Below, piece by piece: positions 30,941-40,728 of a DNA stretch of 64,000 bases. Both the position numbers and the translations under genes were made by a program. The notes below the pieces were generated by a model, which was given only the letters and a program-made list of their open reading frames with translations, had not been told where the DNA came from and did no database searches. Each line of letters opens with the position of its first letter. Position 1 is the first letter of the stretch. The DNA comes from Arthrobacter sp. FB24 (GTDB lineage: Bacteria > Actinomycetota > Actinomycetes > Actinomycetales > Micrococcaceae), in assembly GCF_000196235.1 (NCBI RefSeq), contig NC_008541.1:1674001-1738000 (forward strand), given 5' to 3'.

Positions 30941-32284
30941 ATGGCTTCTCAACGAGGAGAGTCAGCTGCGCCAGTCAAGGCGAAGCGCAAAGGACTCGAC
31001 AAGTCGCACTACCTCTACATTGCCGTCATCGTTGCCGTGATCCTCGGCGCAGTGATTGGCCTCATGTTCCCGGAGGTCGGCAAATCACTCAAGCCGCTGG
31101 GCGACGGCTTCATCAAGCTGATCAAGATGATGATCGCTCCGGTGATCTTCTGCACCATCGTCCTGGGGATCGGCTCCATCGCGAAGGCTGCCACTGTAGG
31201 CAAGGTGGGCGGCCTGGCGCTGGGCTACTTCATCGTGATGTCCACCTTCGCACTGGCCATCGGCCTCGTGGTGGGCAACCTCATCCACCCCGGTGAAGGC
31301 CTCAAGCTGACGCCGTACGATCCCAATAAGAAGGCCGCCACAGACAGCACGGTTGACTTCCTGCTGGGCATCATCCCAGGCGACATTCCGGTGCTGCCCA
31401 CCCTGCTGGCCGCGATCCTCGTCGGCTTCGCCCTGCAGAAAATGGGCCCCCAGGGTGCCCCCATCCTCAAGGCCATCGGCCACGGCCAGGCGCTTGTCTT
31501 CCGCATCCTCATCATGGTCATGTGGCTGGCGCCGGTTGGTGCCTTCGGTGCCATCGCCGCAGTTGTCGGTGCCACCGGCTTCCAGGCGATCGTGAGCATG
31601 TTCACCCTGATGCTGGCGTTCTACATCACCTGCGCACTGTTCATCGTCGTCATCCTCGGCGGCCTCCTGCAGGTCGTGGCCGGCGTCAACATCTTCCGCC
31701 TCATGAAGTACCTGGCCCGCGAATACCTGCTGATCTTCTCCACGTCCTCCTCTGAAGCCGCACTGCCGCGCCTCATCGCCAAGATGGAACACCTTGGTGT
31801 GTCCAAGCCGGTCGTGGGCGTGACGGTTCCCACCGGATACTCCTTCAACCTTGACGGCACTGCCATCTACCTGACCATGGCATCCCTGTTCGTGGCGAAC
31901 GCCATGGGCACCCCGCTGGACCTCGGCGCGCAGGTTTCCCTGCTGGTCTTCATGATCATCGCTTCCAAGGGCGCAGCAGGCGTCACCGGTGCCGGCCTGG
32001 CCACTCTGGCCGCAGGCCTGCAGGCCCACAAGCCCGAGCTTCTTGGCGGCGTCGGCATGATCGTGGGTATCGACCGCTTCATGTCCGAGGCCCGAGCCCT
32101 GACCAACTTCACGGGTAACGCCGTGGCTACGGTCCTGATCGGCACCTGGGTCAAGGAGATCGACGGCGGCCAGGTCGAGCGTGTCCTGTCCGGCGAAGAG
32201 CCCTTCGACGAGCAGACCATGATCGCCGGTCACCACGTCGAACAGGAAGTAGCGGCACCGGCCCCGGCCCCGGCCCGCGCCTGA
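30941..32284 (+). CDS. dctA: C4-dicarboxylate:cation symporter
   Basis: 447 aa, DAACS family. It imports succinate, fumarate and malate with protons or sodium. Eight or more hydrophobic segments are present, with the re-entrant serine-rich loop FSTSSSEAALPRL, the transport motif VPTGYSFNLDGTAIYLTMA, and C-terminal GIDRFMSEARALTNFTGNAVAT. AAGGAG precedes the ATG at 30941; earlier in-frame starts lack such a site. It is divergent from the CitAB/DcuSR-like two-component genes. Confidence 0.94.
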   Translation: MASQRGESAAPVKAKRKGLDKSHYLYIAVIVAVILGAVIGLMFPEVGKSLKPLGDGFIKLIKMMIAPVIFCTIVLGIGSIAKAATVGKVGGLALGYFIVMSTFALAIGLVVGNLIHPGEGLKLTPYDPNKKAATDSTVDFLLGIIPGDIPVLPTLLAAILVGFALQKMGPQGAPILKAIGHGQALVFRILIMVMWLAPVGAFGAIAAVVGATGFQAIVSMFTLMLAFYITCALFIVVILGGLLQVVAGVNIFRLMKYLAREYLLIFSTSSSEAALPRLIAKMEHLGVSKPVVGVTVPTGYSFNLDGTAIYLTMASLFVANAMGTPLDLGAQVSLLVFMIIASKGAAGVTGAGLATLAAGLQAHKPELLGGVGMIVGIDRFMSEARALTNFTGNAVATVLIGTWVKEIDGGQVERVLSGEEPFDEQTMIAGHHVEQEVAAPAPAPARA

Positions 32285-32336
32285 ACCGCCCCCGCCTGAA
32301 GGGCCTGCTTCAACCGCCGGCCTGAGGGACATTCGA

Positions 32337-32374
32337 ACCGCCCGTGCAGGAGCATCCTGCACGGGCGGTCTTTT
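32337..32374 (+). terminator. dctA terminator
   Basis: A perfect 15-bp stem (32337-32351 with 32355-32369), a 3-nt loop and a CTTTT tail. Confidence 0.93.
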
Positions 32375-32392
32375 GTGTCCGGCCCGACAACC

Positions 32393-32423
32393 TTCGACCT
32401 TTACCAGAAGGTAAAGGCTCAAT
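32393..32423 (+). promoter_or_regulatory. MerR-type promoter/operator upstream of parA
   Basis: TTCGAC (32393-32398) and CTCAAT (32418-32423) flank a 19-bp spacer. Within it, CCTTTACC and GGTAAAGG (32398-32405 and 32410-32417) form a perfect inverted repeat. A 19-bp spacer filled by a dyad is the classical layout of promoters activated by MerR-family regulators. No MerR gene is adjacent. Confidence 0.45.
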
Positions 32424-32445
32424 CAAGGGCACGTGTCAAGTTCCG

Positions 32446-32473
32446 TTGAATCACGGATGCGGCGCTGTAACCT
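32446..32473 (+). promoter_or_regulatory. candidate parA promoter
   Basis: TTGAAT (32446-32451), a 16-bp spacer and TAACCT (32468-32473). Transcription would start near 32480, about 54 nt before the parA start. Confidence 0.4.
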
Positions 32474-32533
32474 TGGTGGGAAGAACCATAGGCGCTGAAC
32501 ATTCAGCGGCAGGACATCAACGTCATCGAAAGT

Positions 32534-33445
32534 GTGGATAGATACGTGAGCAGCGAACAGGGTTCAGCAACTCTGGAAGGCACCGAACTCGATCTGGAAG
32601 ACGCCGTCATGGGTCCTACCGGGCGCCCCTACCGCGAATTTCCCGAGCCTGCGCCCCTGTCGTCCCACGGCCCCGCCCGTGTGATCGCCATGGTGAACCA
32701 GAAGGGCGGCGTCGGCAAAACGACGTCCACCATTAATCTGGCTGCCGCACTCGCCGAATACGGCCGCCGTGTCCTGCTGGTTGACTTTGACCCCCAGGGC
32801 GCATTGTCCGCAGGCCTCGGGACCAATCCGCACGAACTGGACCTGACGGTGTACAACGTCCTGATGGACCGCAAAGTGGACATCCGGGACGCCATCCAGC
32901 ACACCGGTGTCGAAAACGTTGACCTGCTGCCGGCAAACATCGACCTCTCCGCCGCGGAAGTGCAGCTGGTCAATGAAGTGGCGCGCGAACAGGTGCTGGA
33001 CCGGGCCTTGAAGAAGGTTGAAGACGACTACGACGTGGTCCTCATCGACTGCCAGCCGTCGCTTGGCCTGCTGACTGTCAACGCACTGACGGCCGCGCAC
33101 GGCGTCATCATCCCGTTGATCTGCGAATTCTTTGCGCTGCGCGCCGTTGCGCTGCTGGTGGAAACCATCGACAAGGTCCAGGACCGGTTGAACCCCAGGC
33201 TCCAGGTGGACGGCGTGCTGGCCACCATGTACGACGCCCGCACGCTGCACAGCCGCGAGGTCATCAGCAGGCTGGTGGAAGCCTTCGGGGACAAAGTCTT
33301 CGAGACCGTCATCAAGCGCTCCATCAAGTTTGCCGATGCCACGGTGGCCGCGGAACCCATCACCAGCTATGCCGCCAACCATATCGGTGCCGACGCTTAC
33401 CGCCGCCTGGCCAAGGAGCTGATTTCGCGCGGCGGCGCGCCCTAG
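32534..33445 (+). CDS. ParA/Soj-family ATPase next to scpAB
   Basis: 303 aa. A deviant Walker A KGGVGKTTSTINLA (lysine signature), LLVDFDPQGALSAGLG (A') and VLIDCQPSLGLLTVNAL (Walker B) identify a ParA/MinD ATPase. About 50 N-terminal residues precede the core. No ParB is nearby; it matches the orphan ParA Rv1708 that precedes scpA in mycobacteria. A role in chromosome organisation with condensin is inferred from context. GTG 32534 and GTG 32546 are both possible starts. Confidence 0.9.
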   Translation: MDRYVSSEQGSATLEGTELDLEDAVMGPTGRPYREFPEPAPLSSHGPARVIAMVNQKGGVGKTTSTINLAAALAEYGRRVLLVDFDPQGALSAGLGTNPHELDLTVYNVLMDRKVDIRDAIQHTGVENVDLLPANIDLSAAEVQLVNEVAREQVLDRALKKVEDDYDVVLIDCQPSLGLLTVNALTAAHGVIIPLICEFFALRAVALLVETIDKVQDRLNPRLQVDGVLATMYDARTLHSREVISRLVEAFGDKVFETVIKRSIKFADATVAAEPITSYAANHIGADAYRRLAKELISRGGAP

Positions 33446-33453
33446 CCAAGGCC

Positions 33454-34344
33454 GTGGCACTGGCAGGCACCCCGCTCGCTCCCGCCCGACGGAACGGCCC
33501 GGCGGAACTCCCGGCGGCTGACGCGCAAACCGGGCCGGGGAAGAAACCCGGCTTCGAAGTGCGGCTCGCCAACTTCACCGGTCCCTTCGACCTGCTGCTC
33601 GGCCTGATTAGCAAACACCAGTTGGACATCACCGAGGTGGCACTGGCCACGGTGACCGATGAATTCATCAAGTACATCAGGAACCTCCAGCAGCTGGGCG
33701 AGGAGTGGGCGCTTGACGAGGCCAGCGAATTCCTTGTCATCGCCGCCACACTCCTCGACCTCAAGGCCGCCCGGCTCCTGCCGGCAGGGGAGGTTGAGGA
33801 CGACGAAGACGTCGCCTTGCTCGAAGCGCGCGACCTCCTCTTCGCCCGCCTGCTCCAGTACAAGGCATTCAAGCAGGTGGCAGGACTGATCAACTCCACT
33901 TTAGAGATCGAAGCCCGCAGCTACCCCCGCCAGGTTGCCTTGGAAGAGCACTTCGCGGCGCTGCTTCCGGAACTCGTGTGGCGGCACACGCCCGCGCAGT
34001 TCGCTGCCTTGGCCGAAGCCGCGCTGAAGCCCAAGGAAGCGGCCCCTAGCGAGGTTGGCCTGGCGCACCTGCACGGCAGTGCCGTCAGCGTGAAGGAGCA
34101 GGCTGAAATCCTTGGACTGAAGCTCCAGGCAGGTCGGCCGTTGTCCTTCCGGGCACTGATCGCGGACGCCGAATCGACGCTGGTTGTGGTGGCCCGGTTC
34201 CTGGCGCTCCTGGAAATGTTCAGGGAAAAGGCGGTAGCGTTCGACCAGCTCCTCCCGCTGGGCGACCTGACAGTTCATTGGACGGCGGACCGCGATGACT
34301 GGAGCAGCGAAAATCTCACCGAGGAATACGAGGAGCAGCCGTGA
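33454..34344 (+). CDS. scpA: segregation and condensation protein A
   Basis: 296 aa. This is the kleisin subunit that bridges SMC and ScpB. It has the diagnostic N-terminus VRLANFTGPFDLLLGLISKHQLDITEVALATVTDEF, a central acidic linker and the C-terminal winged-helix region (LSFRALIADAESTLVVVARFLALLEMFREK). GTG start 8 nt after parA. The stop overlaps the scpB GTG (GTGA). Confidence 0.95.
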   Translation: MALAGTPLAPARRNGPAELPAADAQTGPGKKPGFEVRLANFTGPFDLLLGLISKHQLDITEVALATVTDEFIKYIRNLQQLGEEWALDEASEFLVIAATLLDLKAARLLPAGEVEDDEDVALLEARDLLFARLLQYKAFKQVAGLINSTLEIEARSYPRQVALEEHFAALLPELVWRHTPAQFAALAEAALKPKEAAPSEVGLAHLHGSAVSVKEQAEILGLKLQAGRPLSFRALIADAESTLVVVARFLALLEMFREKAVAFDQLLPLGDLTVHWTADRDDWSSENLTEEYEEQP

Positions 34345-35030
34345 GCGCCAACGCCCCGGATCCCGCCACCAGCGCTGACAATGACAGCGATTTGAACGTC
34401 ACCGAACTGCCCGGCGGCGCACATGCCGCCATCGAAGCGGTGCTGATGGTGATTGACCAGCCGGCCACCGCCGTCGAACTGGCCGCCGGGCTCAATCTCA
34501 CGGTGGACACCGTCGAGCAGCTCCTGGCGGAACTTCAGCGTGAGTATAACGGCTATACTGTTAATGCCCCGGACTCGGACGTTGCCAACACTGCTCATAT
34601 GAACACTGCCGGCACCACATCCAGACCCCGGGGTTTTGAATTGCGGAATATCGCCGGAGGCTGGCGCATCTATTCCCGTACGGATTTTGCCGACGTCGTG
34701 GGCGGATTCGTTCTGGAAGGACAGACAGCCAGGCTGACGCAGGCGGCGCTGGAAACGCTCGCCGTCATCGCTTACCGCCAGCCCGTATCAAGGGCCAGGG
34801 TGTCTGCAATTCGAGGAGTTAATGTTGACTCTGTCGTGCGGACGCTGATGCAGCGGGGACTGATCGAAGATTCGGGGACCGATCCCGAATCCGGAGCCAT
34901 CCTTTACCGCACGACGTCGTATTTCCTGGAACGCATGGGAATCGGCTCGGTGGCTGAGTTGCCGCAGCTTTCACCCCATCTTCCGGGGCTTGAAGGCATC
35001 GAAGAGTTCTACGACGCCGGAAGAATGTAG
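34341..35030 (+). CDS. scpB: segregation and condensation protein B
   Basis: 229 aa, tandem winged helices. The first runs AAIEAVLMVIDQPATAVELAAGLNL, the second LTQAALETLAVIAYRQPVSRARVSAIRGVNVDSVVRTLMQRGLIE. It partners ScpA in the SMC condensin. A roughly 20-residue stretch (NAPDSDVANTAHMNTAG and flanks, about residues 74-93), encoded by visibly more AT-rich codons, separates the domains just before GFELRNIAGGW. It looks like a lineage-specific linker insertion. Confidence 0.94.
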   Translation: MSANAPDPATSADNDSDLNVTELPGGAHAAIEAVLMVIDQPATAVELAAGLNLTVDTVEQLLAELQREYNGYTVNAPDSDVANTAHMNTAGTTSRPRGFELRNIAGGWRIYSRTDFADVVGGFVLEGQTARLTQAALETLAVIAYRQPVSRARVSAIRGVNVDSVVRTLMQRGLIEDSGTDPESGAILYRTTSYFLERMGIGSVAELPQLSPHLPGLEGIEEFYDAGRM

Positions 35031-35140
35031 GCAGTATCCATGCCTGCGCACGAGTATCCACCAGGGCGGAAGCAATTCGCCCGGCTGGCTGGTGTTGTCG
35101 GGAGACAGCCAATGCCGGCCAACATAACGAAGGACGGGTC

Positions 35141-36361
35141 ATGACACAGGCGGGACGCCAGGGTTCACCACGTAACAGTTCGGGACGCAACAGCGCCGGA
35201 CAGGCCAAAGATGGCCAAAACAGGGCCGGACGCAACCCGGCCCGGGGCGGCAGCAGCCGTGCTGCCGGGGCCGGCGGCGCCGGCTTCAAGGGCGGCGGCG
35301 ACCGTCCCTTCAAGCACCCCAAGCCTCGCGAAGAGGCATTCGTCGATCCGGACCTGCAGGGCCCCGGCGGCGCGCCGGCGGACCGCCCGGCAGCCGGCGA
35401 CTGGAAGCCGGGCAAACCTGCTGCCCGGAAGCCCGGTTCGCGCAAGCCCGGCGCCGGCAAGGTGCCCGGCACTCCCGGCGCGCTGAAGCCCAAGCCGCGG
35501 TCCGCCGCAGCCAAGACGTTCGGTACGCGCGCCTTCGGCGGCGAACGGTTCGGCCAGAACCTCGGTGCCGTCCGCAAGCCTTCGCGCAAACGCGGACCCC
35601 GCGGGGACGTGCCGCAGTCCGAAATGCACGACGCCGACGGCATCCGCCTGCAGAAAGTCATGGCCTCAGCCGGTGTCGCTTCACGGCGCGTCTGCGAGGA
35701 AATGATCTCAGAAGGCCGTGTGGAGGTGGACGGCAAGGTCGTCACCGAGCTCGGCGTCCGAGTCGACCCGAAAACGGCAGTGATCCACGTCGACGGCCTG
35801 CGCATCCAGCTGGACGAAAACATGGTCTACATGGTGTTCAACAAGCCCAAGGGCGTTGTATCCACCATGGAGGATCCGGACGGCCGTCCGTGCATCAGCG
35901 ACTTCGTTCGCAATACCCACGGCGAACGCCTCTTCCACGTGGGACGTCTCGACGTCGCCACCGAAGGGCTGTTGTTGCTGACCAACGACGGCGAACTGGC
36001 CAACCGTTTGACGCACCCGTCCTACGAGGTACCCAAGACGTACCTGGTCCAGGTCCGCGGCCCGTTCCCGCAGGGAATCGGCGCGCAGCTGAAGGCGGGC
36101 GTCGAGCTTGAGGACGGAATGGCCTCGGTTGACTCCTTCAAGCTGGTGGACTCCACCCCGGGCCACGTGCTGATCGAGGTAGTGCTGCACTCCGGCAAAA
36201 ACCGGATCGTGCGCCGCCTCTTTGACGCCGTCGGTTTCCCGGTACTCCGGCTCGTGCGCGTCAAGGTGGGACCCATCGGCCTGGGAGACCAGCGCCAGGG
36301 GAGCATCCGCAACCTCGGCAAGCAGGAAGTCGGCCACCTGCTGGCATCCGTAGGGCTGTAG
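35141..36361 (+). CDS. rluB: 23S rRNA pseudouridine synthase, RsuA/RluB family
   Basis: 406 aa. The first ~165 residues are a low-complexity basic Gly/Pro/Arg/Lys-rich extension. An S4 domain follows (IRLQKVMASAGVASRRVCEEMISEGRVEVDGKVV), then the catalytic domain with Asp in GRLDVATEGLLLLTNDGELANRL and KTYLVQVRG. It pseudouridylates a 23S rRNA helix (position inferred from family). GAAGGACGGG precedes the ATG. Its place after scpB is conserved in actinobacteria. Confidence 0.92.
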   Translation: MTQAGRQGSPRNSSGRNSAGQAKDGQNRAGRNPARGGSSRAAGAGGAGFKGGGDRPFKHPKPREEAFVDPDLQGPGGAPADRPAAGDWKPGKPAARKPGSRKPGAGKVPGTPGALKPKPRSAAAKTFGTRAFGGERFGQNLGAVRKPSRKRGPRGDVPQSEMHDADGIRLQKVMASAGVASRRVCEEMISEGRVEVDGKVVTELGVRVDPKTAVIHVDGLRIQLDENMVYMVFNKPKGVVSTMEDPDGRPCISDFVRNTHGERLFHVGRLDVATEGLLLLTNDGELANRLTHPSYEVPKTYLVQVRGPFPQGIGAQLKAGVELEDGMASVDSFKLVDSTPGHVLIEVVLHSGKNRIVRRLFDAVGFPVLRLVRVKVGPIGLGDQRQGSIRNLGKQEVGHLLASVGL

Positions 36362-36364
36362 CGC

Positions 36365-37474
36365 ATGTCTGCCTTTCGCACCCATGGTCGCGGGCACCTG
36401 AACGGTCCGGTCCTGGTTATCGGCACGGGGCTGCTGGGAACCAGCATCGGCCTTGGCCTTCGGGGCCGGGGAGTATCCGTGTTCCTGTCCGACCCGTCTC
36501 CCACCAACCAGGCGGTCGCCGTCGATATCGGGGCAGGCCTTCCGTTGTCGCGCCTTGGCGGCGAGCAGCCCGAACTCGTTGTCGTGGCCGCGCCGCCGGA
36601 CGTGACAGCGGACGTGGTGGAACGCTCACTGGCTGATTACCCCGCCGCAACGGTGGTGGACATTGCCAGCGTCAAGGCCGGCATCCTGGCCGACCTCCGC
36701 GGCCGCGGAGTGGACCTCGCACGCTATGTGGGCACGCATCCCATGGCCGGCCGGGAAAAGTCCGGGCCGGTGGCGGCGCGGGGTGAGCTGTTCACCTCCA
36801 TGCCGTGGGTGGTCTGCCCCTCCGGGGAAACATCCCCCGGTGCACTGCAGGCCGCCCGAGCCCTGGCAACAGACCTGGGCGCCGTGGTGACGCAGTTCGG
36901 CGCCGAGGAACATGACCACGCCGTGGCGCTCGTGTCGCATCTTCCCCAGGTGATGTCTTCGCTTGTCGCCAGCCGACTGCAGGGTACGCCCATGCATGCC
37001 CTCTCGCTGGCCGGAAACGGCCTGCGTGACGTCACCCGAATCGCTGCCAGCGACCCCACACTTTGGGTGCAGATCCTCGGCGCGAATGCCGGCCCTGTGG
37101 TGGAAATCCTGCACGGGGTCCGCGAGGACCTCAACCGCCTGATCGGAACCCTCGAAGATCCGGCTGCCCCCGGTGCCCGCCTCGACCTGGCGCAGCTCAT
37201 CAGTGAGGGCAACGCCGGGCAGTCCCGTATTCCGGGCAAGCACGGCGGCCCACCGCAGGCCTATTCCTGGTTGACCGTCCTGGTGGACGACCGGCCGGGC
37301 CAGATCGCCCGCCTCCTGACGGAGATCGGCGAAATCGGGGTCAACCTCGAAGACCTGCGGCTGGATCATTCCTCCGGGCAGAATGTAGGCATGGTGGAAC
37401 TGTCCGTTTTGCCCAACAAACATGATCTGCTCATCGAAGCCCTCAACGACCGTGGATGGCGGGTACTCCAGTAA
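36365..37474 (+). CDS. tyrA: prephenate dehydrogenase
   Basis: 369 aa, tyrosine biosynthesis. The N-terminal Rossmann nucleotide site is VIGTGLLGTSIGLGLRGRG. The central dehydrogenase domain contains GTHPMAGREKSGP (substrate-binding His/Arg). A C-terminal ACT-like domain (WLTVLVDDRPGQIARLLTEIGEIGVNLEDLRLDHS) probably mediates feedback by tyrosine. It lies 3 bp after rluB, and its TAA overlaps the cmk ATG. Confidence 0.94.
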   Translation: MSAFRTHGRGHLNGPVLVIGTGLLGTSIGLGLRGRGVSVFLSDPSPTNQAVAVDIGAGLPLSRLGGEQPELVVVAAPPDVTADVVERSLADYPAATVVDIASVKAGILADLRGRGVDLARYVGTHPMAGREKSGPVAARGELFTSMPWVVCPSGETSPGALQAARALATDLGAVVTQFGAEEHDHAVALVSHLPQVMSSLVASRLQGTPMHALSLAGNGLRDVTRIAASDPTLWVQILGANAGPVVEILHGVREDLNRLIGTLEDPAAPGARLDLAQLISEGNAGQSRIPGKHGGPPQAYSWLTVLVDDRPGQIARLLTEIGEIGVNLEDLRLDHSSGQNVGMVELSVLPNKHDLLIEALNDRGWRVLQ

Positions 37475-38187
37475 TGACACAGGAACTCATCGAAACCGTG
37501 CCCATGCTTCGCCAAGGCAGGCCGCTGGTCGTTGCCATCGACGGGCCCTCGGGATCCGGAAAATCCAGTGTGAGCAGGGAAGTGGCGCGACGCCTCCGCC
37601 TCGCCTACCTGGACACCGGCGCCATGTACCGGGCGCTGACCTGGTACTGCCTTGACCGGGGCATCGACCTGGGCGATGCCGCGGCCATCGAACAGGCCTC
37701 CGAGGACCTGCCGCTGGACGTCAGCACCACCCCGAACGAAGAGTACGTCAGGGTCGGCGGAACGGACGTCACCCAGGCAATCCGGGAACCGGCCATCTCC
37801 TCGGCCGTCAGTGCCATCGCCACCACCCTCGGTGCGCGGAAGGAACTGGTCCGCCGGCAGCGTGAACTGATTGAGGTCCACCACCGCCGCATCGTGGTGG
37901 AGGGACGGGACATCACCACCGTCGTGGCGCCTGGCGCTGAAGTACGCATACTCCTGACCGCCAGCGAGGAGGCCCGGCTTCGCCGCCGGGGCGTCCAGCT
38001 GGGCGGAACGCAGAGCGCCGAGCAGCTGGCGGCACAGGTCACACAGCGTGACGCCAAGGACTCCACGGTGGTCAACTTCACCACGGCGGCGGATGGCGTC
38101 GTCACCCTGGATTCCTCGGATCTGGACTTCGACGGCACCGTTGACGCGGCCCTGGGCATAGTCAACAAGGTCCTCAACCGTGACTGA
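37474..38187 (+). CDS. cmk: cytidylate kinase
   Basis: 237 aa. It phosphorylates CMP and dCMP. The P-loop is IDGPSGSGKSSVSREVARRL, followed by YLDTGAMYRALTWYCL (CMP site) and GRDITTVVAPGAEVRILLTAS. The ATG overlaps the tyrA stop (TAATG). It overlaps plsC by 8 bp. Confidence 0.96.
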   Translation: MTQELIETVPMLRQGRPLVVAIDGPSGSGKSSVSREVARRLRLAYLDTGAMYRALTWYCLDRGIDLGDAAAIEQASEDLPLDVSTTPNEEYVRVGGTDVTQAIREPAISSAVSAIATTLGARKELVRRQRELIEVHHRRIVVEGRDITTVVAPGAEVRILLTASEEARLRRRGVQLGGTQSAEQLAAQVTQRDAKDSTVVNFTTAADGVVTLDSSDLDFDGTVDAALGIVNKVLNRD

Positions 38188-38932
38188 CGCCGGCAGCCGC
38201 CGTCCGGGCCAGCTCCAAGCGGGGGGCGCCCTTCCGGGTGCCTGGACCATGGCGTGGAGCCGGCCTGTCGGCTGGTTGCTGGACCACGTCGTCTACCGGA
38301 CAACAGTCCGCGGCCGGGAAAACGTTCCGGCAGCAGGGCCCGTCATCTTCGCCGGCAACCACCTCAGCTTCCTGGACGGGCCGGTGATGTTCGGAGCATC
38401 GCCGAGGCCCATGCACATCCTCGTCAAACAGGAAATGTTCAAGGGGATCCTCGGGCGGGTCCTCACGGCGTCAGGCCAGTTTCCGGTGGACCGCTCGGGC
38501 GACCGTGCCGCGCTGCAGCTGAGCAAGAGCGCGCTCGACGCCGGCCGCTGCATCGGCATCCTTCCCGAAGGAACACGGGGGAGCGGCGAGGCCTCCACCA
38601 TTAACAACGGGGTGGCCTGGCTCGCGCTGAACTCCGGCGCGACCGTGATTCCCGTTGCCATCCTGGGCACCCGGATCGCCGGTGAACACCTCGACGCCGT
38701 TCCGCGGCCGGGCCGGAGGCTGCACGTCAGCTTCGGCAAGGCCGTGGCTGTAGGGCGCAGGCCCGGCGAGACAGGGCGTGTTTCAATGGACAGGGCGGGA
38801 AACGAGATCCGCGCTGCACTGGCACGGCATGTCCAGCACACGATTCAACTCAGCGGGCAGGCTTTGCCCGGCGCGGATTCCCCGCAAAAACGTCATAAAG
38901 AAGTAGCCGGGACGCCGGCAGATCACCACTAA
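38180..38932 (+). CDS. plsC: 1-acyl-sn-glycerol-3-phosphate acyltransferase
   Basis: 250 aa, PlsC family, phospholipid synthesis at the membrane. The catalytic NHX4D motif is NHLSFLD, and the glycerol-phosphate motif is PEGTRGSGE. Translational overlap with cmk and close spacing to der (10 bp) place it in a cmk-plsC-der operon. A second plsC paralogue is at 55092-55895. Confidence 0.93.
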   Translation: MTDAGSRRPGQLQAGGALPGAWTMAWSRPVGWLLDHVVYRTTVRGRENVPAAGPVIFAGNHLSFLDGPVMFGASPRPMHILVKQEMFKGILGRVLTASGQFPVDRSGDRAALQLSKSALDAGRCIGILPEGTRGSGEASTINNGVAWLALNSGATVIPVAILGTRIAGEHLDAVPRPGRRLHVSFGKAVAVGRRPGETGRVSMDRAGNEIRAALARHVQHTIQLSGQALPGADSPQKRHKEVAGTPADHH

Positions 38933-38942
38933 GGAAAGTGCA

Positions 38943-40493
38943 ATGAGCGATACGACTCAAACCTCCGGCAAATTTGGCGCCGGCGAAGACGAATACACGC
39001 CCACCGTCACGGACCAGGTGGCGGAACATCTTGCTGCCCTGGACGATGACGAGGCCGAGCTCCGCGCTGCCTCGCTCCGGGCGGGCCTGGACGACTACGA
39101 ACTGGATGAAGAAGACGCCGCCCTCCTGAGCGGCCGCTACGACGACCAGGACTTCGACGGTCCGGTCAAGCTCGATCCGGTCCTGGCCATCATCGGCCGT
39201 CCCAACGTGGGCAAATCGACCCTGGTAAACCGTATCCTCGGCCGCCGCGAAGCCGTGGTGGAAGACACCCCCGGCGTCACGCGTGACCGGGTGATGTACT
39301 CGGCCACCTGGAACGGCCGGAACTTCACGGTCGTCGACACCGGCGGCTGGGAGCATGATGCCCGCGGCATCCACGCCCGCGTGGCCGAGCAGGCCGAGAT
39401 GGCCGTGGAGCTCGCCGACGCCGTGCTGTTCGTCGTCGACTCCGCCGTAGGCGCCACCGCCACGGACGAAGCCGTCGTGAAGATGCTCCGCAAGTCCAAG
39501 AAGCCGGTCATCATGGTGGCCAACAAGGTGGATGACTTCGCGCAGGAAGCCGACTCGGCAACGCTCTGGGGCCTCGGCTTCGGCGAACCGTACCCGGTAT
39601 CGGCACTGCACGGCCGGGGTGTCGCTGACCTCCTGGACCACGTCATGGACACCCTGCCCGAGTACTCCACCATCGAAGGCCTGGAGCGCTCCGGCGGCCC
39701 GCGCCGCATCGCCCTCATCGGGCGTCCGAACGTCGGCAAGTCCTCGCTGCTGAACAAGCTGGCCGGTTCCGAGCGCGTTGTCGTGGACAACACCGCCGGC
39801 ACCACGCGCGACCCCGTCGATGAATTCATCGAACTCGGCGGCCGCACCTGGCGTTTCGTCGATACCGCCGGCATCCGCCGCCGCCAGCACATGGCACAGG
39901 GCGCCGACTTCTACGCCTCACTGCGTACGCAGAGCGCACTGGAAAAGGCGGAGGTCGCCGTCGTGCTCCTCGCGGTGGACGAAGTCCTCAGCGAGCAGGA
40001 CGTCCGCATCCTGCAACTGGCCATCGAATCCGGCCGCGCACTGGTTCTCGCGTTCAACAAGTGGGATCTGCTGGACGACGAACGCCGCACCTACCTGGAG
40101 CGCGAAATCGAGCAGGACCTCGCCCACGTGGCCTGGGCTCCGCGGGTCAACATTTCAGCCCTGACCGGCTGGCACAAGGACCGCCTCGTTCCTGCCCTGG
40201 ACACCGCACTGGAAAGCTGGGACAAGCGCATCCCCACCGGACGCCTGAACGCCTTCCTTGGCGAACTGGTGGCCGCGCACCCGCACCCGGTCCGCGGCGG
40301 CAAACAGCCCCGCATCCTCTTCGGCACCCAGGCCTCCAGCCGTCCGCCGAAGTTCGTCCTGTTCACCACCGGTTTCCTGGATCCGGGATACCGTCGCTTC
40401 ATCACCCGACGCCTCCGCGAAACCTTCGGTTTCGAGGGAACGCCGATCGAGGTCAACATGCGTGTCCGCGAAAAGCGTGGCAAGAAGCGTTAA
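38943..40493 (+). CDS. der: ribosome assembly GTPase Der (EngA)
   Basis: 516 aa. Two tandem GTPase domains with G1 motifs [12 protein letters not shown] (about residue 86) and [12 protein letters not shown] (about 261), G3 DTGGW and DTAGI, and G4 NKVD and NKWD. The C-terminal KH-like domain follows ([21 protein letters not shown]). An acidic N-terminal extension of ~75 residues is typical of actinobacterial Der. It acts in 50S subunit maturation. AAGGAAAG precedes the ATG. Confidence 0.97.
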   Translation: MSDTTQTSGKFGAGEDEYTPTVTDQVAEHLAALDDDEAELRAASLRAGLDDYELDEEDAALLSGRYDDQDFDGPVKLDPVLAIIGRPNVGKSTLVNRILGRREAVVEDTPGVTRDRVMYSATWNGRNFTVVDTGGWEHDARGIHARVAEQAEMAVELADAVLFVVDSAVGATATDEAVVKMLRKSKKPVIMVANKVDDFAQEADSATLWGLGFGEPYPVSALHGRGVADLLDHVMDTLPEYSTIEGLERSGGPRRIALIGRPNVGKSSLLNKLAGSERVVVDNTAGTTRDPVDEFIELGGRTWRFVDTAGIRRRQHMAQGADFYASLRTQSALEKAEVAVVLLAVDEVLSEQDVRILQLAIESGRALVLAFNKWDLLDDERRTYLEREIEQDLAHVAWAPRVNISALTGWHKDRLVPALDTALESWDKRIPTGRLNAFLGELVAAHPHPVRGGKQPRILFGTQASSRPPKFVLFTTGFLDPGYRRFITRRLRETFGFEGTPIEVNMRVREKRGKKR

Positions 40494-40643
40494 TTACGAC
40501 ACACCTCGCCCGTGTCACACGCAAAGTGTCACTGGCACCCTCCGGAATCGTGTAAGCTTTTGGAGGTGGTTCGGCCGGACTGCTGAGGTAAAAATCCCGG
40601 GGAAACCCGGGAGGACAACCGAGGCGGAGAACGGCGGAACTAA

Positions 40644-40720
<77 letters not shown>

Positions 40721-40728
40721 GCAAAGAT

